From contig NZ_CP030047.1 in NCBI RefSeq assembly GCF_015291625.1, positions 2,356,001-2,420,000 on the forward strand: DNA of 64,000 nt. The letters are read 5' to 3'. Below, piece by piece: positions 34,858 through 42,988 of the stretch. A model generated the notes under the pieces. It had not been told where the DNA came from and made no database searches. It saw only the letters and a list, made by a program, of their open reading frames with translations. The DNA comes from Bradyrhizobium sp. CCBAU 53421 (GTDB lineage: Bacteria > Pseudomonadota > Alphaproteobacteria > Rhizobiales > Xanthobacteraceae). Both the position numbers and the translations under genes were made by a program. Within the stretch, counting starts at the first letter, position 1. Every line of letters begins with the position of its first letter.

Positions 34858-35328
34858 GTGGATATGACAGAGATAGATAAGACGGACCGCAAAATCCTCT
34901 CGATCCTGCAAGGGGATGGGCGGATTGCCAATGTGGAACTGGCCGAGAGGATCGGCCTGTCGCCGACCTCCGTCGGCGAACGGCTGAAGCGGCTGCAGCG
35001 CGACGGCTTCGTCGAGGGCTACGGCGCGCGGCTCAACCCGCACCGGCTCGGCCTCGGTCTTTTGGTGTTTGTCGAGGTGCTGCTCGACAAGACCACGCCC
35101 GATGTCTTCGAGAAGTTCGCCAAAGCGGTCCAGTCCGCCCCGGAAGTGCTGGAGTGCCACATGGTGGCGGGCGGCTTCGACTATCTGGTCAAGGCGCGCG
35201 TCGCCAACATGACCGCCTATCGCAGGTTTCTCGGCGAGACCCTGCTGGCGCTGCCGGGCGTGCGCGAAACGCGAACCTACGCGGTGATGGAGGAAGTCAA
35301 GCGCGATGCGCCGCTGCCGGTCGGCTGA
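34858..35328 (+). CDS. putR: Lrp/AsnC-family regulator, probable proline-responsive PutR (156 aa)
   Basis: Has the Lrp N-terminal winged helix (IDKTDRKILSILQGDGR, VELAERIGLSPTSVGERLKRL) and the C-terminal RAM ligand domain (ECHMVAGGFDYLVKARV). It is divergent from putA, the arrangement in which alphaproteobacterial PutR activates putA when proline is present. Starts are GTG at 34858 or ATG at 34864; neither has a clear ribosome-binding site. The function is inferred from family and position. Confidence 0.88.
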   Translation: MDMTEIDKTDRKILSILQGDGRIANVELAERIGLSPTSVGERLKRLQRDGFVEGYGARLNPHRLGLGLLVFVEVLLDKTTPDVFEKFAKAVQSAPEVLECHMVAGGFDYLVKARVANMTAYRRFLGETLLALPGVRETRTYAVMEEVKRDAPLPVG

Positions 35329-35419
35329 CAGGCTCCCGATCTGATCCACAGCCATGCGCAGGATGTATTGGCATCGCGGCGCACCCGCGATAATTCTCCT
35401 CCCAATTGGGGGCCGCGAC

Positions 35420-36070
35420 ATGGACGATGCCAATCAGCCGATACGGGCGAAGCAAACCGGGATTGCCGGCGCGTTATGCGCCGCGGTCTTGTCCCTGTCG
35501 GCTATGACGCCGTCCTGCGCCGCCGAGCTCAGCTCCGGCATCATGCAGCTCTATACATCGGTCTCGATCTATCCGCCGTCGGCCTCGGCGATGACGGTGT
35601 GCTACGGCTTCGTCTGCCGGCGCCGCGAGATGCTCGACTTCGGCGCGGCCGACAGGGCGGCGCTGACCAGGATCATGGCCACCGGTCGCGCCAATGCCGC
35701 CGCCGAACGTGCCGCCGTGCAAAAGGCCGTGATCTGGTTCGACCGCCGGATGGGGCCGATCCTCGGCACCGACAAGCGCGTGGCGAAAGCGGACTTCCGC
35801 GCCAACGACGACAAGCACAATTACGATTGCTGGGACACCACGCGCAACACGACTAGCCTGATGCTGGTGATGCAGTCGTGGAACCTGTTCAAGTTCCACG
35901 ACGTCGGGGATCCCCACTATCGCGGATTTTCGTTCGCGCAAACGCCGCACAACACTGCCGTTCTCGTTGAACGCGCCACCAAGGTGGAATGGGCCGTCGA
36001 TCTCTGGCCCCGCGGCTATCTGCAACCGCCTGACGTCATGACCGTCGCCAAATGGGTGACGGAAGATTGA
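35420..36070 (+). CDS. secreted conserved hypothetical protein (216 aa)
   Basis: Not recognised. An N-terminal signal-like segment (IAGALCAAVLSLSAMTPSCAA) ends near residue 36, followed by a mature domain with paired Cys (VCYGFVCRRR, NYDCWD) and conserved aromatic/His stretches such as FKFHDVGDPHYRGFSFAQTPHN. The ATG at 35420 is placed after GGGGGCCGCG. It has no close operon partner: putR ends 91 bp before and a TPR protein gene starts 169 bp after. Probably periplasmic. Confidence 0.75.
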   Translation: MDDANQPIRAKQTGIAGALCAAVLSLSAMTPSCAAELSSGIMQLYTSVSIYPPSASAMTVCYGFVCRRREMLDFGAADRAALTRIMATGRANAAAERAAVQKAVIWFDRRMGPILGTDKRVAKADFRANDDKHNYDCWDTTRNTTSLMLVMQSWNLFKFHDVGDPHYRGFSFAQTPHNTAVLVERATKVEWAVDLWPRGYLQPPDVMTVAKWVTED

Positions 36071-36239
36071 ACGTGACCGCCGCGCGCACCGGTGTTGCGT
36101 CTCGATCCGCGTCGTTGACGCGGGAACCTGGCGCGAGATCCGAACAACAAGGTTCCCGAAAATACACTCCGCGCCCATCACCATAAGAACCAAGTGACGC
36201 GTTAACACCGGCAGCATTCGGTCAACCCGAGGCTACCAT

Positions 36240-38303
36240 ATGCGTTCACGTTGGACTTGCACCGATGCCGCCATCGGCGGTGTTCGTTTCCCACGATTGC
36301 CGGCGCTTGCGCTGCTGGTGTGGCCAGTGCTCGCCGGCCCGGCCCGCGCGGGTGATGTCGAGGACTGCGGCGGCCCGCCGACGGACAAGGCCGAGGCGGC
36401 GTGTTCGGGCATTATCAGCGACAGCGCTCGCTCTACGGAGGATCGGACCAAGGCCTTCACCGGCCGCTCGCGGTTCTACATCGCGCGCAACAAGATCGAT
36501 CAGGCCTTGGGCGATGCCGACGCGGCGGCGCAGCTCAACGCGCAATTCGTGCCGGCGCTGATTGCGCGCGGCTATGTTTATCAGCGCAAGGGCAGCCTCG
36601 ATCAGGCCCGCGCCGATTTTGATCGCGCGATCGAGCTCGAGCCGAAGAACCCGTTCGGCTTCCTGGCGCGCGGCAATCTGCGCGCCGACCAGCACGCCTG
36701 GAGCGATGCGATTTCGGACTACGGCCAGGCGATCGCGCTGCGGCAGGATCTTCCCGCCGCCCATGTCGGGCGGGCGCGGGCCTATGTCGAATCCGGACAG
36801 CCCGATGCCGCGCTAGTCGACGCCAACACCGCGATCGCCGTCAACGCGAGCACACCGAACGCGTTCTACTGGCGCGGCCAGGCCTACCGCCGCAAGGGCG
36901 ACATGGATCACGCGATCGAGGATTTCTCACGTGCGATCGCGCAGGCGCCGCAGACCGAGCGCAACGCCTATTTCGCACGCGCCCAGCTTTACAGCGCCAA
37001 GGGCGATTATGTCAGGGCCATCGGCGACTTCGACAGGCTGTTGACGTTCCTTCCCGACAACAAGGAGATCCAGCAGCAGCGCCAGCAGGCGCTCGCGATG
37101 CAGGCCGAGCTGGCCAAGGCCGGTGCGGCCGCGCAGTCGCCGGCGACGCCGGGCGCGCAGGCGGCGCGACCAGCCGCGCCCGCGGCGGCCAACCAGCAGA
37201 TCGAGCAGGCCAAGCAGTTCGTCGCGCAGGGCAATTACGCGGGCGCTGTCACAAATCTGACCCAGGTGCTGAGCAGCGATCCCGGTAACGAGGCTGCGCT
37301 GCGGACACGCGCGCTGGCCTATTCACGGCTCGGCCGGTTGGCCGAGGCGCGCAGCGATCTCAGCGAACTGCTCAAGCTCAAGCCGAACGATCCCCAGCTG
37401 CTGGCTTTTCGCGCGCTCAATGCCGCCGGCACGCGACAGTTCGACGAGGCCATGACTGATGCCGGCCGCGCCATCGCGCTCGATCCGAACAATTCGCTGG
37501 CCTATCTGGCGCGCGGCCTGGTCAAGTCCAGCACCGGCAAGGTGCAGGACGCGCTCGCCGACTACGACCATTCGATCTCGCTCAATGCCAAGGAGACGCT
37601 CGCCTTCACCGAGCGCGGGCTCGCCTATCTCGGCCTCAACCAGCTCGACAAGGCGCTGCTGGATTTCGATCAGGCGCTGGCGCTGGTGCCGACCAATCTG
37701 ATCGCCAAATCGTGGCGCGGCCTTGCGCTGATGCTCAAAGGCCGGGCCGACGAGGGGCTGGTCGATATCAACGCCGTGCTGGAGCGCAGCCCCAACAATC
37801 CGACGGCCCAGCTCGGCCGCGGGCTCGCGATGCTGACGTCTTCCCAGTTCGACCGCGCCATCGCCGCGTTCGACCAGATCGTCACGCGGGCGCCGAACGA
37901 TGCCTTCCCCCGTGTGCTGCGCGCGCGGGCCCATCTCGGGCTGAAGAGGCCGGATGATGCGATGAAGGATCTCGACTTCGTCCTCGCTGCGCGGCCCGAT
38001 TTTCAGCCGGCGCTGACGCTGCGCGGCATCACCTGGTCGGCGCTGCGCAATTACGACAAGGCGGTCGAGGATCTCGACCGGTCGATCGCGCAGAAGGAGA
38101 CGGTGGAAGGCCTGTTCGCCCGCGCCAAGGCCCATGAGCAGCTCAACCACACCGACAAGGCGACCGAGGACTTCCGCAAGGCGACGCAGCTCGCGCCGTC
38201 GAGCGTGTTCGACGTGCTGGCGCAGGCCGAGTCGAAGCGCAAGATCCAGGATTTGGCGAAGAAGGTGCCGTGCGGCACCGGCCAGGGCGGCACCTGTCTG
38301 TGA
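36240..38303 (+). CDS. exported TPR-repeat protein (687 aa)
   Basis: Signal peptide (LALLVWPVLAGPARA) followed by tandem 34-residue tetratricopeptide repeats along nearly the whole chain, about 15 units in two arrays separated by a Pro/Ala-rich linker at roughly 285-320 (AAQSPATPGAQAARPAAPAA). Repeats read like ARGYVYQRKGSLDQARADFD and SRLGRLAEARSDLSELLKL. The C-terminus has a short Cys pair (VPCGTGQGGTC). It is a periplasmic protein-interaction scaffold; the partner is unknown. Confidence 0.88.
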   Translation: MRSRWTCTDAAIGGVRFPRLPALALLVWPVLAGPARAGDVEDCGGPPTDKAEAACSGIISDSARSTEDRTKAFTGRSRFYIARNKIDQALGDADAAAQLNAQFVPALIARGYVYQRKGSLDQARADFDRAIELEPKNPFGFLARGNLRADQHAWSDAISDYGQAIALRQDLPAAHVGRARAYVESGQPDAALVDANTAIAVNASTPNAFYWRGQAYRRKGDMDHAIEDFSRAIAQAPQTERNAYFARAQLYSAKGDYVRAIGDFDRLLTFLPDNKEIQQQRQQALAMQAELAKAGAAAQSPATPGAQAARPAAPAAANQQIEQAKQFVAQGNYAGAVTNLTQVLSSDPGNEAALRTRALAYSRLGRLAEARSDLSELLKLKPNDPQLLAFRALNAAGTRQFDEAMTDAGRAIALDPNNSLAYLARGLVKSSTGKVQDALADYDHSISLNAKETLAFTERGLAYLGLNQLDKALLDFDQALALVPTNLIAKSWRGLALMLKGRADEGLVDINAVLERSPNNPTAQLGRGLAMLTSSQFDRAIAAFDQIVTRAPNDAFPRVLRARAHLGLKRPDDAMKDLDFVLAARPDFQPALTLRGITWSALRNYDKAVEDLDRSIAQKETVEGLFARAKAHEQLNHTDKATEDFRKATQLAPSSVFDVLAQAESKRKIQDLAKKVPCGTGQGGTCL

Positions 38304-38504
38304 CGCGGCAATTCAGCTGCTGCGCGCCGTCTTGGAGCAAATGATAAACGTCGGCGCGCCGGCGATGGCGGCCGCAGGAAAAATCAAAAATCGTGGCGCG
38401 CGGGCGCCGTGCCCGCTCCGCCGAACGTCACGTCGTGTGATGTTGGATCGGCCCCCACTCCCGGATGGCGTCCGAGAGTGCGCCGCTGGATCTCGCGCGG
38501 TGCG

Positions 38505-38705
38505 CTAGACCTTGAGGTTCTCGGCTGACGTCTTGCCGCGATTGGCGATCTCTTCATATTCAACAGATTGGCCTTCGTTGAGGCTCTGAAGCCCAGCCTT
38601 CTGAACTGCTGAAATATGCACGAAAATGTCCTTGCCGCCCGTTGCGGGCTGGATGAATCCATAACCCTTGGTCGGGTTGAACCACTTCACTGTACCTTTG
38701 GGCAT
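38505..38705 (-). CDS. cspA: cold-shock domain protein (66 aa)
   Basis: Single cold-shock OB-fold: starts [19 protein letters not shown] and contains the RNP motifs KGYGFIQ and DIFVHIS. It binds single-stranded RNA or DNA in the cytosol as an RNA chaperone. The ATG at 38705 gives the usual 66-70 residue length. The region upstream on its strand (38706-38990) is long and AT-richer than the surroundings, as expected for a regulated cold-shock leader, but no specific leader motif was identified. Confidence 0.95.
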   Translation of the reverse strand: MPKGTVKWFNPTKGYGFIQPATGGKDIFVHISAVQKAGLQSLNEGQSVEYEEIANRGKTSAENLKV

Positions 38706-38993
38706 TCCAGTCGTCTCCGCGGAATCAATCGAAAACAGACCAGTCGGTCCCCGCACAAACCGGCTTGTCCGTATCGCACAGGATAGCAGTTTGAAAAAAG
38801 CTGGGTAGATCAAACCACGGTGTGTTTTTGCCCGGAAACAACCCGCTTTGCAGGTTTTTGGCGTCGGATTGCCTGTTTCGTGGTCAATTGATGCGCTGCA
38901 AAACGAATTGGTCCCTCTGAAACGAATTGGATTGATGGCTCCGCGCGCGGGCTTTCGGCCGCCGCGCGGGGGGGGGGATGGACGGGCGGCGTC

Positions 38994-39305
38994 TCAATAG
39001 GTCGCGGAGAGATATTCGACGATCTTGCCGACGTCGGCCTGGTCGATCGGCGCGCCATAGATCTTGATCATCTTGGTCACCTCCGCCTGCCAGAAGTCCT
39101 TCTTGAACTTCTCGCCCTGCGGCTGGGTCTTGATGTAGTCGGCCGAGTGGCAACCGGTGCAGTTGCTCTGCACCACGTCGAGGTTGGGACCCGGCTTGAA
39201 CGCCGCGGTCTCCTCGGGAAGCGTGTAGTTGACGGGCGCGGCCATCGTAGCGCCGATCGACAATGCGGCGATCGCGGCGACGGCGGGAAGCAGCTTGCTG
39301 GTCAT
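38994..39305 (-). CDS. sorB: monohaem cytochrome c, SorB-like subunit (103 aa)
   Basis: Small exported c-type cytochrome. Signal peptide ends near residue 22 (SIGATMAAP) and the haem motif is C49-T-G-C52-H53. It follows the sulfite-oxidase-like gene by 11 bp on the same strand, the arrangement of sulfite dehydrogenase SorAB, where this subunit takes electrons from the Mo centre. The C-terminus is YLSATY. A G10 tract lies 17 bp past the stop. Confidence 0.85.
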   Translation of the reverse strand: MTSKLLPAVAAIAALSIGATMAAPVNYTLPEETAAFKPGPNLDVVQSNCTGCHSADYIKTQPQGEKFKKDFWQAEVTKMIKIYGAPIDQADVGKIVEYLSATY

Positions 39306-39316
39306 GATGCTTCTCC

Positions 39317-40516
39317 TCACGCCGCGGTGACGCGCACGGTTTCGACGACGTTGCGCAGATAGCCGGCCGGATTCCACAACGGATCCATCGGCTGGGTGTC
39401 GCCGGCATTGTTGGTCGCGCGCACCTTCAGCTCCGAGGCGCCGCCCGGCAGCGCGACCTTCAGCTTCCATTCGCGGAACGCATATTTGCCGAGATCCTTG
39501 CCGAGCTTTGCCGGTGTCCAGCTCTTGCCGCCGTCGGTCGAGACCACGACCTCCTTGATGCCCTTGCCGCCGTCGAAGGCGATGCCGCGCAGCGTGGTGT
39601 GGCCGGCCTTCAGCTTGGCGCCGTCGGCAACGCTGGTGATGAACGAGCGCACCGTGAAACGGTTGATCGGGATCGTCGCCTTTGGTGCGGTGCCGGGTTC
39701 GACCGCGTTGTTCGGTGTGTCCGGAATCCGGTAGGCCGACTTCATCCAGAAGCCCTCGAACACGCTGTCGATCACGGTGATCTCGTTGAGGTGCTTCACC
39801 CAATAGGTGCCGTAATAGCCGGGCACCACGAGGCGGAGCGGGAAGCCGTTCAGGAACGGCAGGTCCTCGCCGTTCATGCCCCAGGCCAGCATCACCTCGC
39901 CGTCGCGTGCATGGTCGATGTCGAGCGCCTTCACGAAGTCGGGCGTCGTCTCCATCACCGGGCCGTCCATGCCGTTGAAGGTGACCTGCTTGGCGCCGGC
40001 CTGCACGCCGGCGATATCGAGCACGGCCTTCAGCGGCACGCCGTGCCAGCGCGCGCAGCCCATCGCGCCGTTGCCGAGCTGCCCGCCGGCGACGCGCGGA
40101 TTGAAGAAGCCGCGGCTGTTGCCGGAGCACTGGTTGACGGCGACGAGCTCGACGGCCTTCAGCTTCCGGATATCCTTTAGCGACAGCTTCAGCGGCTTGT
40201 CGACCTTGCCCTTGATCTCGAGCGTGAACTTGTCCGGATCAAGATCGTAAGGGATGCCGGCGAGGTGATAGCGGACGAAGAACGCGTTGTTCGGTGTGAG
40301 CGGGCCGTCGTTGAAGATCGCAAACGGGGTTTCCAGCTGCGGCGGCCGGCTGGTCAGGCCGATCATCGGGCGCTTCTGCGGGTAGCGCACCAGCGGCCGT
40401 TCGCCATTGCCGAAGGGCAGCGTCACCGTGTCGAGGGCGAATGCGCCCCTTGATCCCAGCCCTGTCACCAAAGCGGCCAACCCGGCGCGCTTCATCAAGT
40501 CCCGTCGATCGAGCAT
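39317..40516 (-). CDS. sorA: sulfite:cytochrome c oxidoreductase Mo subunit, SorA-like (399 aa)
   Basis: Periplasmic molybdenum enzyme of the sulfite oxidase family. A Tat-like leader DRRDLMKRAGLAALV precedes the mature chain; the Mo-pterin ligand is C130 in VNQCSGNSRGFF. The C-terminal Mo-co dimerisation domain is complete (VVSTDGGKSWTPAKLG, WKLKVALPGG). Cotranscribed with the cytochrome gene 11 bp downstream. It probably oxidises sulfite to sulfate for detoxification or energy. SoxC-type or a different substrate cannot be excluded, because no sox genes are visible. GGAGGAAG precedes the ATG. Confidence 0.88.
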   Translation of the reverse strand: MLDRRDLMKRAGLAALVTGLGSRGAFALDTVTLPFGNGERPLVRYPQKRPMIGLTSRPPQLETPFAIFNDGPLTPNNAFFVRYHLAGIPYDLDPDKFTLEIKGKVDKPLKLSLKDIRKLKAVELVAVNQCSGNSRGFFNPRVAGGQLGNGAMGCARWHGVPLKAVLDIAGVQAGAKQVTFNGMDGPVMETTPDFVKALDIDHARDGEVMLAWGMNGEDLPFLNGFPLRLVVPGYYGTYWVKHLNEITVIDSVFEGFWMKSAYRIPDTPNNAVEPGTAPKATIPINRFTVRSFITSVADGAKLKAGHTTLRGIAFDGGKGIKEVVVSTDGGKSWTPAKLGKDLGKYAFREWKLKVALPGGASELKVRATNNAGDTQPMDPLWNPAGYLRNVVETVRVTAA

Positions 40517-40680
40517 TCCGCTTCCTCCGAAGCTGTTCTGTCGTGAGCCGGTCATCACCAGGCTCACTTTGCCTTGCGCGCCTTCGCATCATGGATTGCG
40601 CGCGGCGACAAATGTCGCACCTGACAACTTCAAGTCAATTGAGCTTTCGCAGCGTCCACCGGCGTTGCGACGCAACAACG

Positions 40681-40713
40681 AAAAGCCCCGGCCGCGTGCG
40701 GCGACCGGGGGCA
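40681..40713 (-). terminator. probable terminator after the His-rich secreted protein gene
   Basis: On the minus strand a GC stem (CCCCGG against CCGGGG, with further pairs inside) is followed by CTTTTC. It lies 25-57 bp past the stop of the small secreted protein gene and before the sorA start. The T run is short. Confidence 0.5.
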
Positions 40714-40737
40714 TTTCCATCCAGGCAGAAGGCTCGA

Positions 40738-40965
40738 TCAGTAGCAGACGTTCACGGTGCGATAGCGATAGCCGTAGGGCGTCAGCACCAGGCGGGTGAC
40801 GTAGCAGCCGGAATCGACGAAGCCGACGGAGATGCCCGGGCCACCCCAGAAGTGATGGTGGTACGGATGCCAGAAGAACGGCTTGGCGGAAGCTGCGGTC
40901 GGCGCCAGCGCGGCGGCAGCAAGCGTTGCGGCGGTAGCGAGAGCAAGCGTGACTTTGCGAAGCAT
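40738..40965 (-). CDS. small secreted His/Tyr-rich protein (75 aa)
   Basis: Signal peptide (TLALATAATLAAAALAPTAASA) followed by a mature chain of about 48 residues that begins KPFFWHPYHHHFWGG and contains two Cys (SGCYV, NVCY) likely to form a disulfide. No family recognised. GAAGGAGA precedes the ATG. The His cluster hints at metal binding; that is inference. It stands alone upstream of sorAB on the same strand, separated by a probable terminator. Confidence 0.75.
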   Translation of the reverse strand: MLRKVTLALATAATLAAAALAPTAASAKPFFWHPYHHHFWGGPGISVGFVDSGCYVTRLVLTPYGYRYRTVNVCY

Positions 40966-41126
40966 GGTCGTCTCCTTCAGATGCGCGTTGAACTCTGTCG
41001 CGGCGCGGTTGCAGCGTTACCCATCGCCAGTCAGTCGCATCCGGCACGGGACGCGTTCGAGCATCGCTGCTGAACGCACCCACGGATGTGCGGCAGGTCA
41101 CATTGGATGAAGGGGAGATGAACCGG

Positions 41127-42872
41127 TCAGGCCGCGACGGCACGCCGGTCGTCGACCAGTGCGGACAGGTCGCGCGTCGCCTCGACGGTGCGCACGGTCA
41201 TCGGCTCGTTGCGGCCGCGGATCGCGACCTCCTGCGCCGGGAGGGCATTGTCAGCGAGGCCAGCGGTGGCGCGCACCTCGTCGGAGATGACCGCCTCGCA
41301 GGCCAGCGCCTTGGTCATGTCCTGCAGCCGCGCCGCGACGTTGACGGCGTCGCCGAGCGCGGTGAACACCATATGATCGCGATAGCCGATGTCGCCGACG
41401 ATCACCTCGCCGCCATGGATGCCGATGCCGAAGCGGATCGGCTCGCGCAGATCGTGGCTGAGAAACTGGTTCAGCTCGTCGATATTGGCTGCGATCAGCG
41501 CCGCCGCGCGCAGCGCCTGGCGGCAGGCCACCTGGCGGTCGGTGCTGAGTCCGAACAGCGCCAGCATGCCGTCGCCGATGAACTGGTTGGGCCGCCCGCC
41601 GGCTTCCAGCACCGCCTGCGACACCGCGCCGAGGAAGCGGTTGACGATGAACACGGTGTCGAACGGCAGCCGCTTCTCGGCGAGCTGGGTCGAGCCGCGC
41701 ATGTCGACGAACATGCTGACCAGATAGCGCTCCTGGCCGACCCGCGTCGGATTGGCGGCGTTGGCGTTCGCCGACATCGTGTGCGGCAGGAACAGCTGGA
41801 AGAAGGTCAGGTCGCCGGTCGGCCGCAACTGGCAGGCCAGCCGGATCGACGGATCGTCGGTGCCGACCCGGTGCAGCACGAAGGCTTCGCGCGGCGAGGG
41901 CTCGGGCAGTTGGGCATGATCGCCGATGATGCGGATGCGGCAGGTCGAGCAGCGCGCGCGGCCGCCGCAGACGCTGGCATGCGGCACGTTGTAGCGCAGG
42001 CTCGCTTCCAGTACGCTCAGCCCCTTCGGCACCCGCAGCGTGCGGCCGTTGCCGTAGGACAGCGCGATCATGCCGCCGCGGCGCTCCAGCAGGGCACGCG
42101 CGCCGCGCGCCAGCAGCACGAGGCCGAGCAGGCCGAGATAGCCGATCGTCAGGTCATCGGTGATCCTTTCGAGCGTGGTGCCCTGGGCCGCCGTCCCGAG
42201 CTTCTGCACCGAGAGCTCCTCGCGCCGCCAGTCCGGATCCTGATAGTCGGCGATGGTGGCGCGGCCGCCCTGATAGATGCCGAGCATCGCCAGCGTCGGG
42301 ATCAGCACCGCCGTCGCGAGCAGGAACGGCGCGGCGCGCGGGAAGAACGGGCGCAGCCGCAGCCAGAAATACAGGCCGATACAGCCATGCACCCACGCGA
42401 TCACCAGCACCGCCAGCATCGTCCAGAGCCGGTTCGGCGAGGCGATGAAGAAGGTGTACAGCTCTTGCGGATAGAGCTTCTCGTGTCCGTACAGGGTCTG
42501 GCCGAGCCGCACGCCGACGACGTGCGCGACGATCAGCATCGGGATGCTGAGGCCGAGCGTCAGCTGCAGCGGCTCGATCGCCTTCCAGTGGAACTCGCGG
42601 CGCTCATACAGCGCCCAGATCCCGAGCCCGGCATGCACCAGGCAGGCGGTGTAGAACAGGATCGCGACCGGCAGGAACTGCCAGAACTTGGTGTGGTAGT
42701 GCACCCCGATCGCCATCGCCTCCGTCGAGACATTGCCGAGCGCGTGGTTGAGGAAATGGCTGATCAGGTAGGCGAACATGATCGTCCCCGTGACCAGGCG
42801 AACCTGCCGCTGGCCGATGCCGCGGGCCAATTCCTGCAAATGTTCGCGCGAAGGGGAGGCCATGTGATTCAT
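41127..42872 (-). CDS. membrane/[2Fe-2S]/adenylate cyclase fusion, probable redox sensor (581 aa)
   Basis: Three modules. Residues 25-260 hold about six membrane helices with His in membrane positions (H39, H43, H80, H117, H162), like dihaem cytochrome b anchors. Residues 265-360 form an adrenodoxin-type ferredoxin domain with Cys at 302, 308, 311 and 347 (C-x5-C-x2-C-x35-C). Residues 380-560 are a class III cyclase with metal Asp D390 and D434 and the transition-state pair N511/R515 in GDAVNVAARL. All catalytic residues seem intact. It resembles S. meliloti CyaC, described as redox-regulated through a quinone-responsive dihaem anchor. ATG 42872 or 42863 could be the start; no strong ribosome site. 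Confidence 0.92.
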   Translation of the reverse strand: MNHMASPSREHLQELARGIGQRQVRLVTGTIMFAYLISHFLNHALGNVSTEAMAIGVHYHTKFWQFLPVAILFYTACLVHAGLGIWALYERREFHWKAIEPLQLTLGLSIPMLIVAHVVGVRLGQTLYGHEKLYPQELYTFFIASPNRLWTMLAVLVIAWVHGCIGLYFWLRLRPFFPRAAPFLLATAVLIPTLAMLGIYQGGRATIADYQDPDWRREELSVQKLGTAAQGTTLERITDDLTIGYLGLLGLVLLARGARALLERRGGMIALSYGNGRTLRVPKGLSVLEASLRYNVPHASVCGGRARCSTCRIRIIGDHAQLPEPSPREAFVLHRVGTDDPSIRLACQLRPTGDLTFFQLFLPHTMSANANAANPTRVGQERYLVSMFVDMRGSTQLAEKRLPFDTVFIVNRFLGAVSQAVLEAGGRPNQFIGDGMLALFGLSTDRQVACRQALRAAALIAANIDELNQFLSHDLREPIRFGIGIHGGEVIVGDIGYRDHMVFTALGDAVNVAARLQDMTKALACEAVISDEVRATAGLADNALPAQEVAIRGRNEPMTVRTVEATRDLSALVDDRRAVAA

Positions 42873-42988
42873 GATCGGCAATTCTAGTGCTTAATTCCCG
42901 CGCTGAACACCACCGCGGGTCCGGACAAGCCCCGACAGCGGGCAGCGCAGCACGTTGACACTCCGTTAAGAGTCGAACAAAAAGCGCC

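Noticed and set aside
38304..38504. Possible small gene between the TPR protein and cspA
   Set aside because: No frame with a ribosome site or protein-like composition; nothing else was seen in this stretch.
38968..38977. Run of ten G residues, possible phase-variation tract
   Set aside because: It lies 17 bp past the stop of the cytochrome gene, not in a coding frame or promoter spacer, and homopolymers are prone to sequencing error.
41088..42887. Long plus-strand open frame opposite the cyclase fusion
   Set aside because: The minus-strand product has three intact domains; the plus-strand translation is Arg/Gln/Asp-rich without fold or ribosome site.
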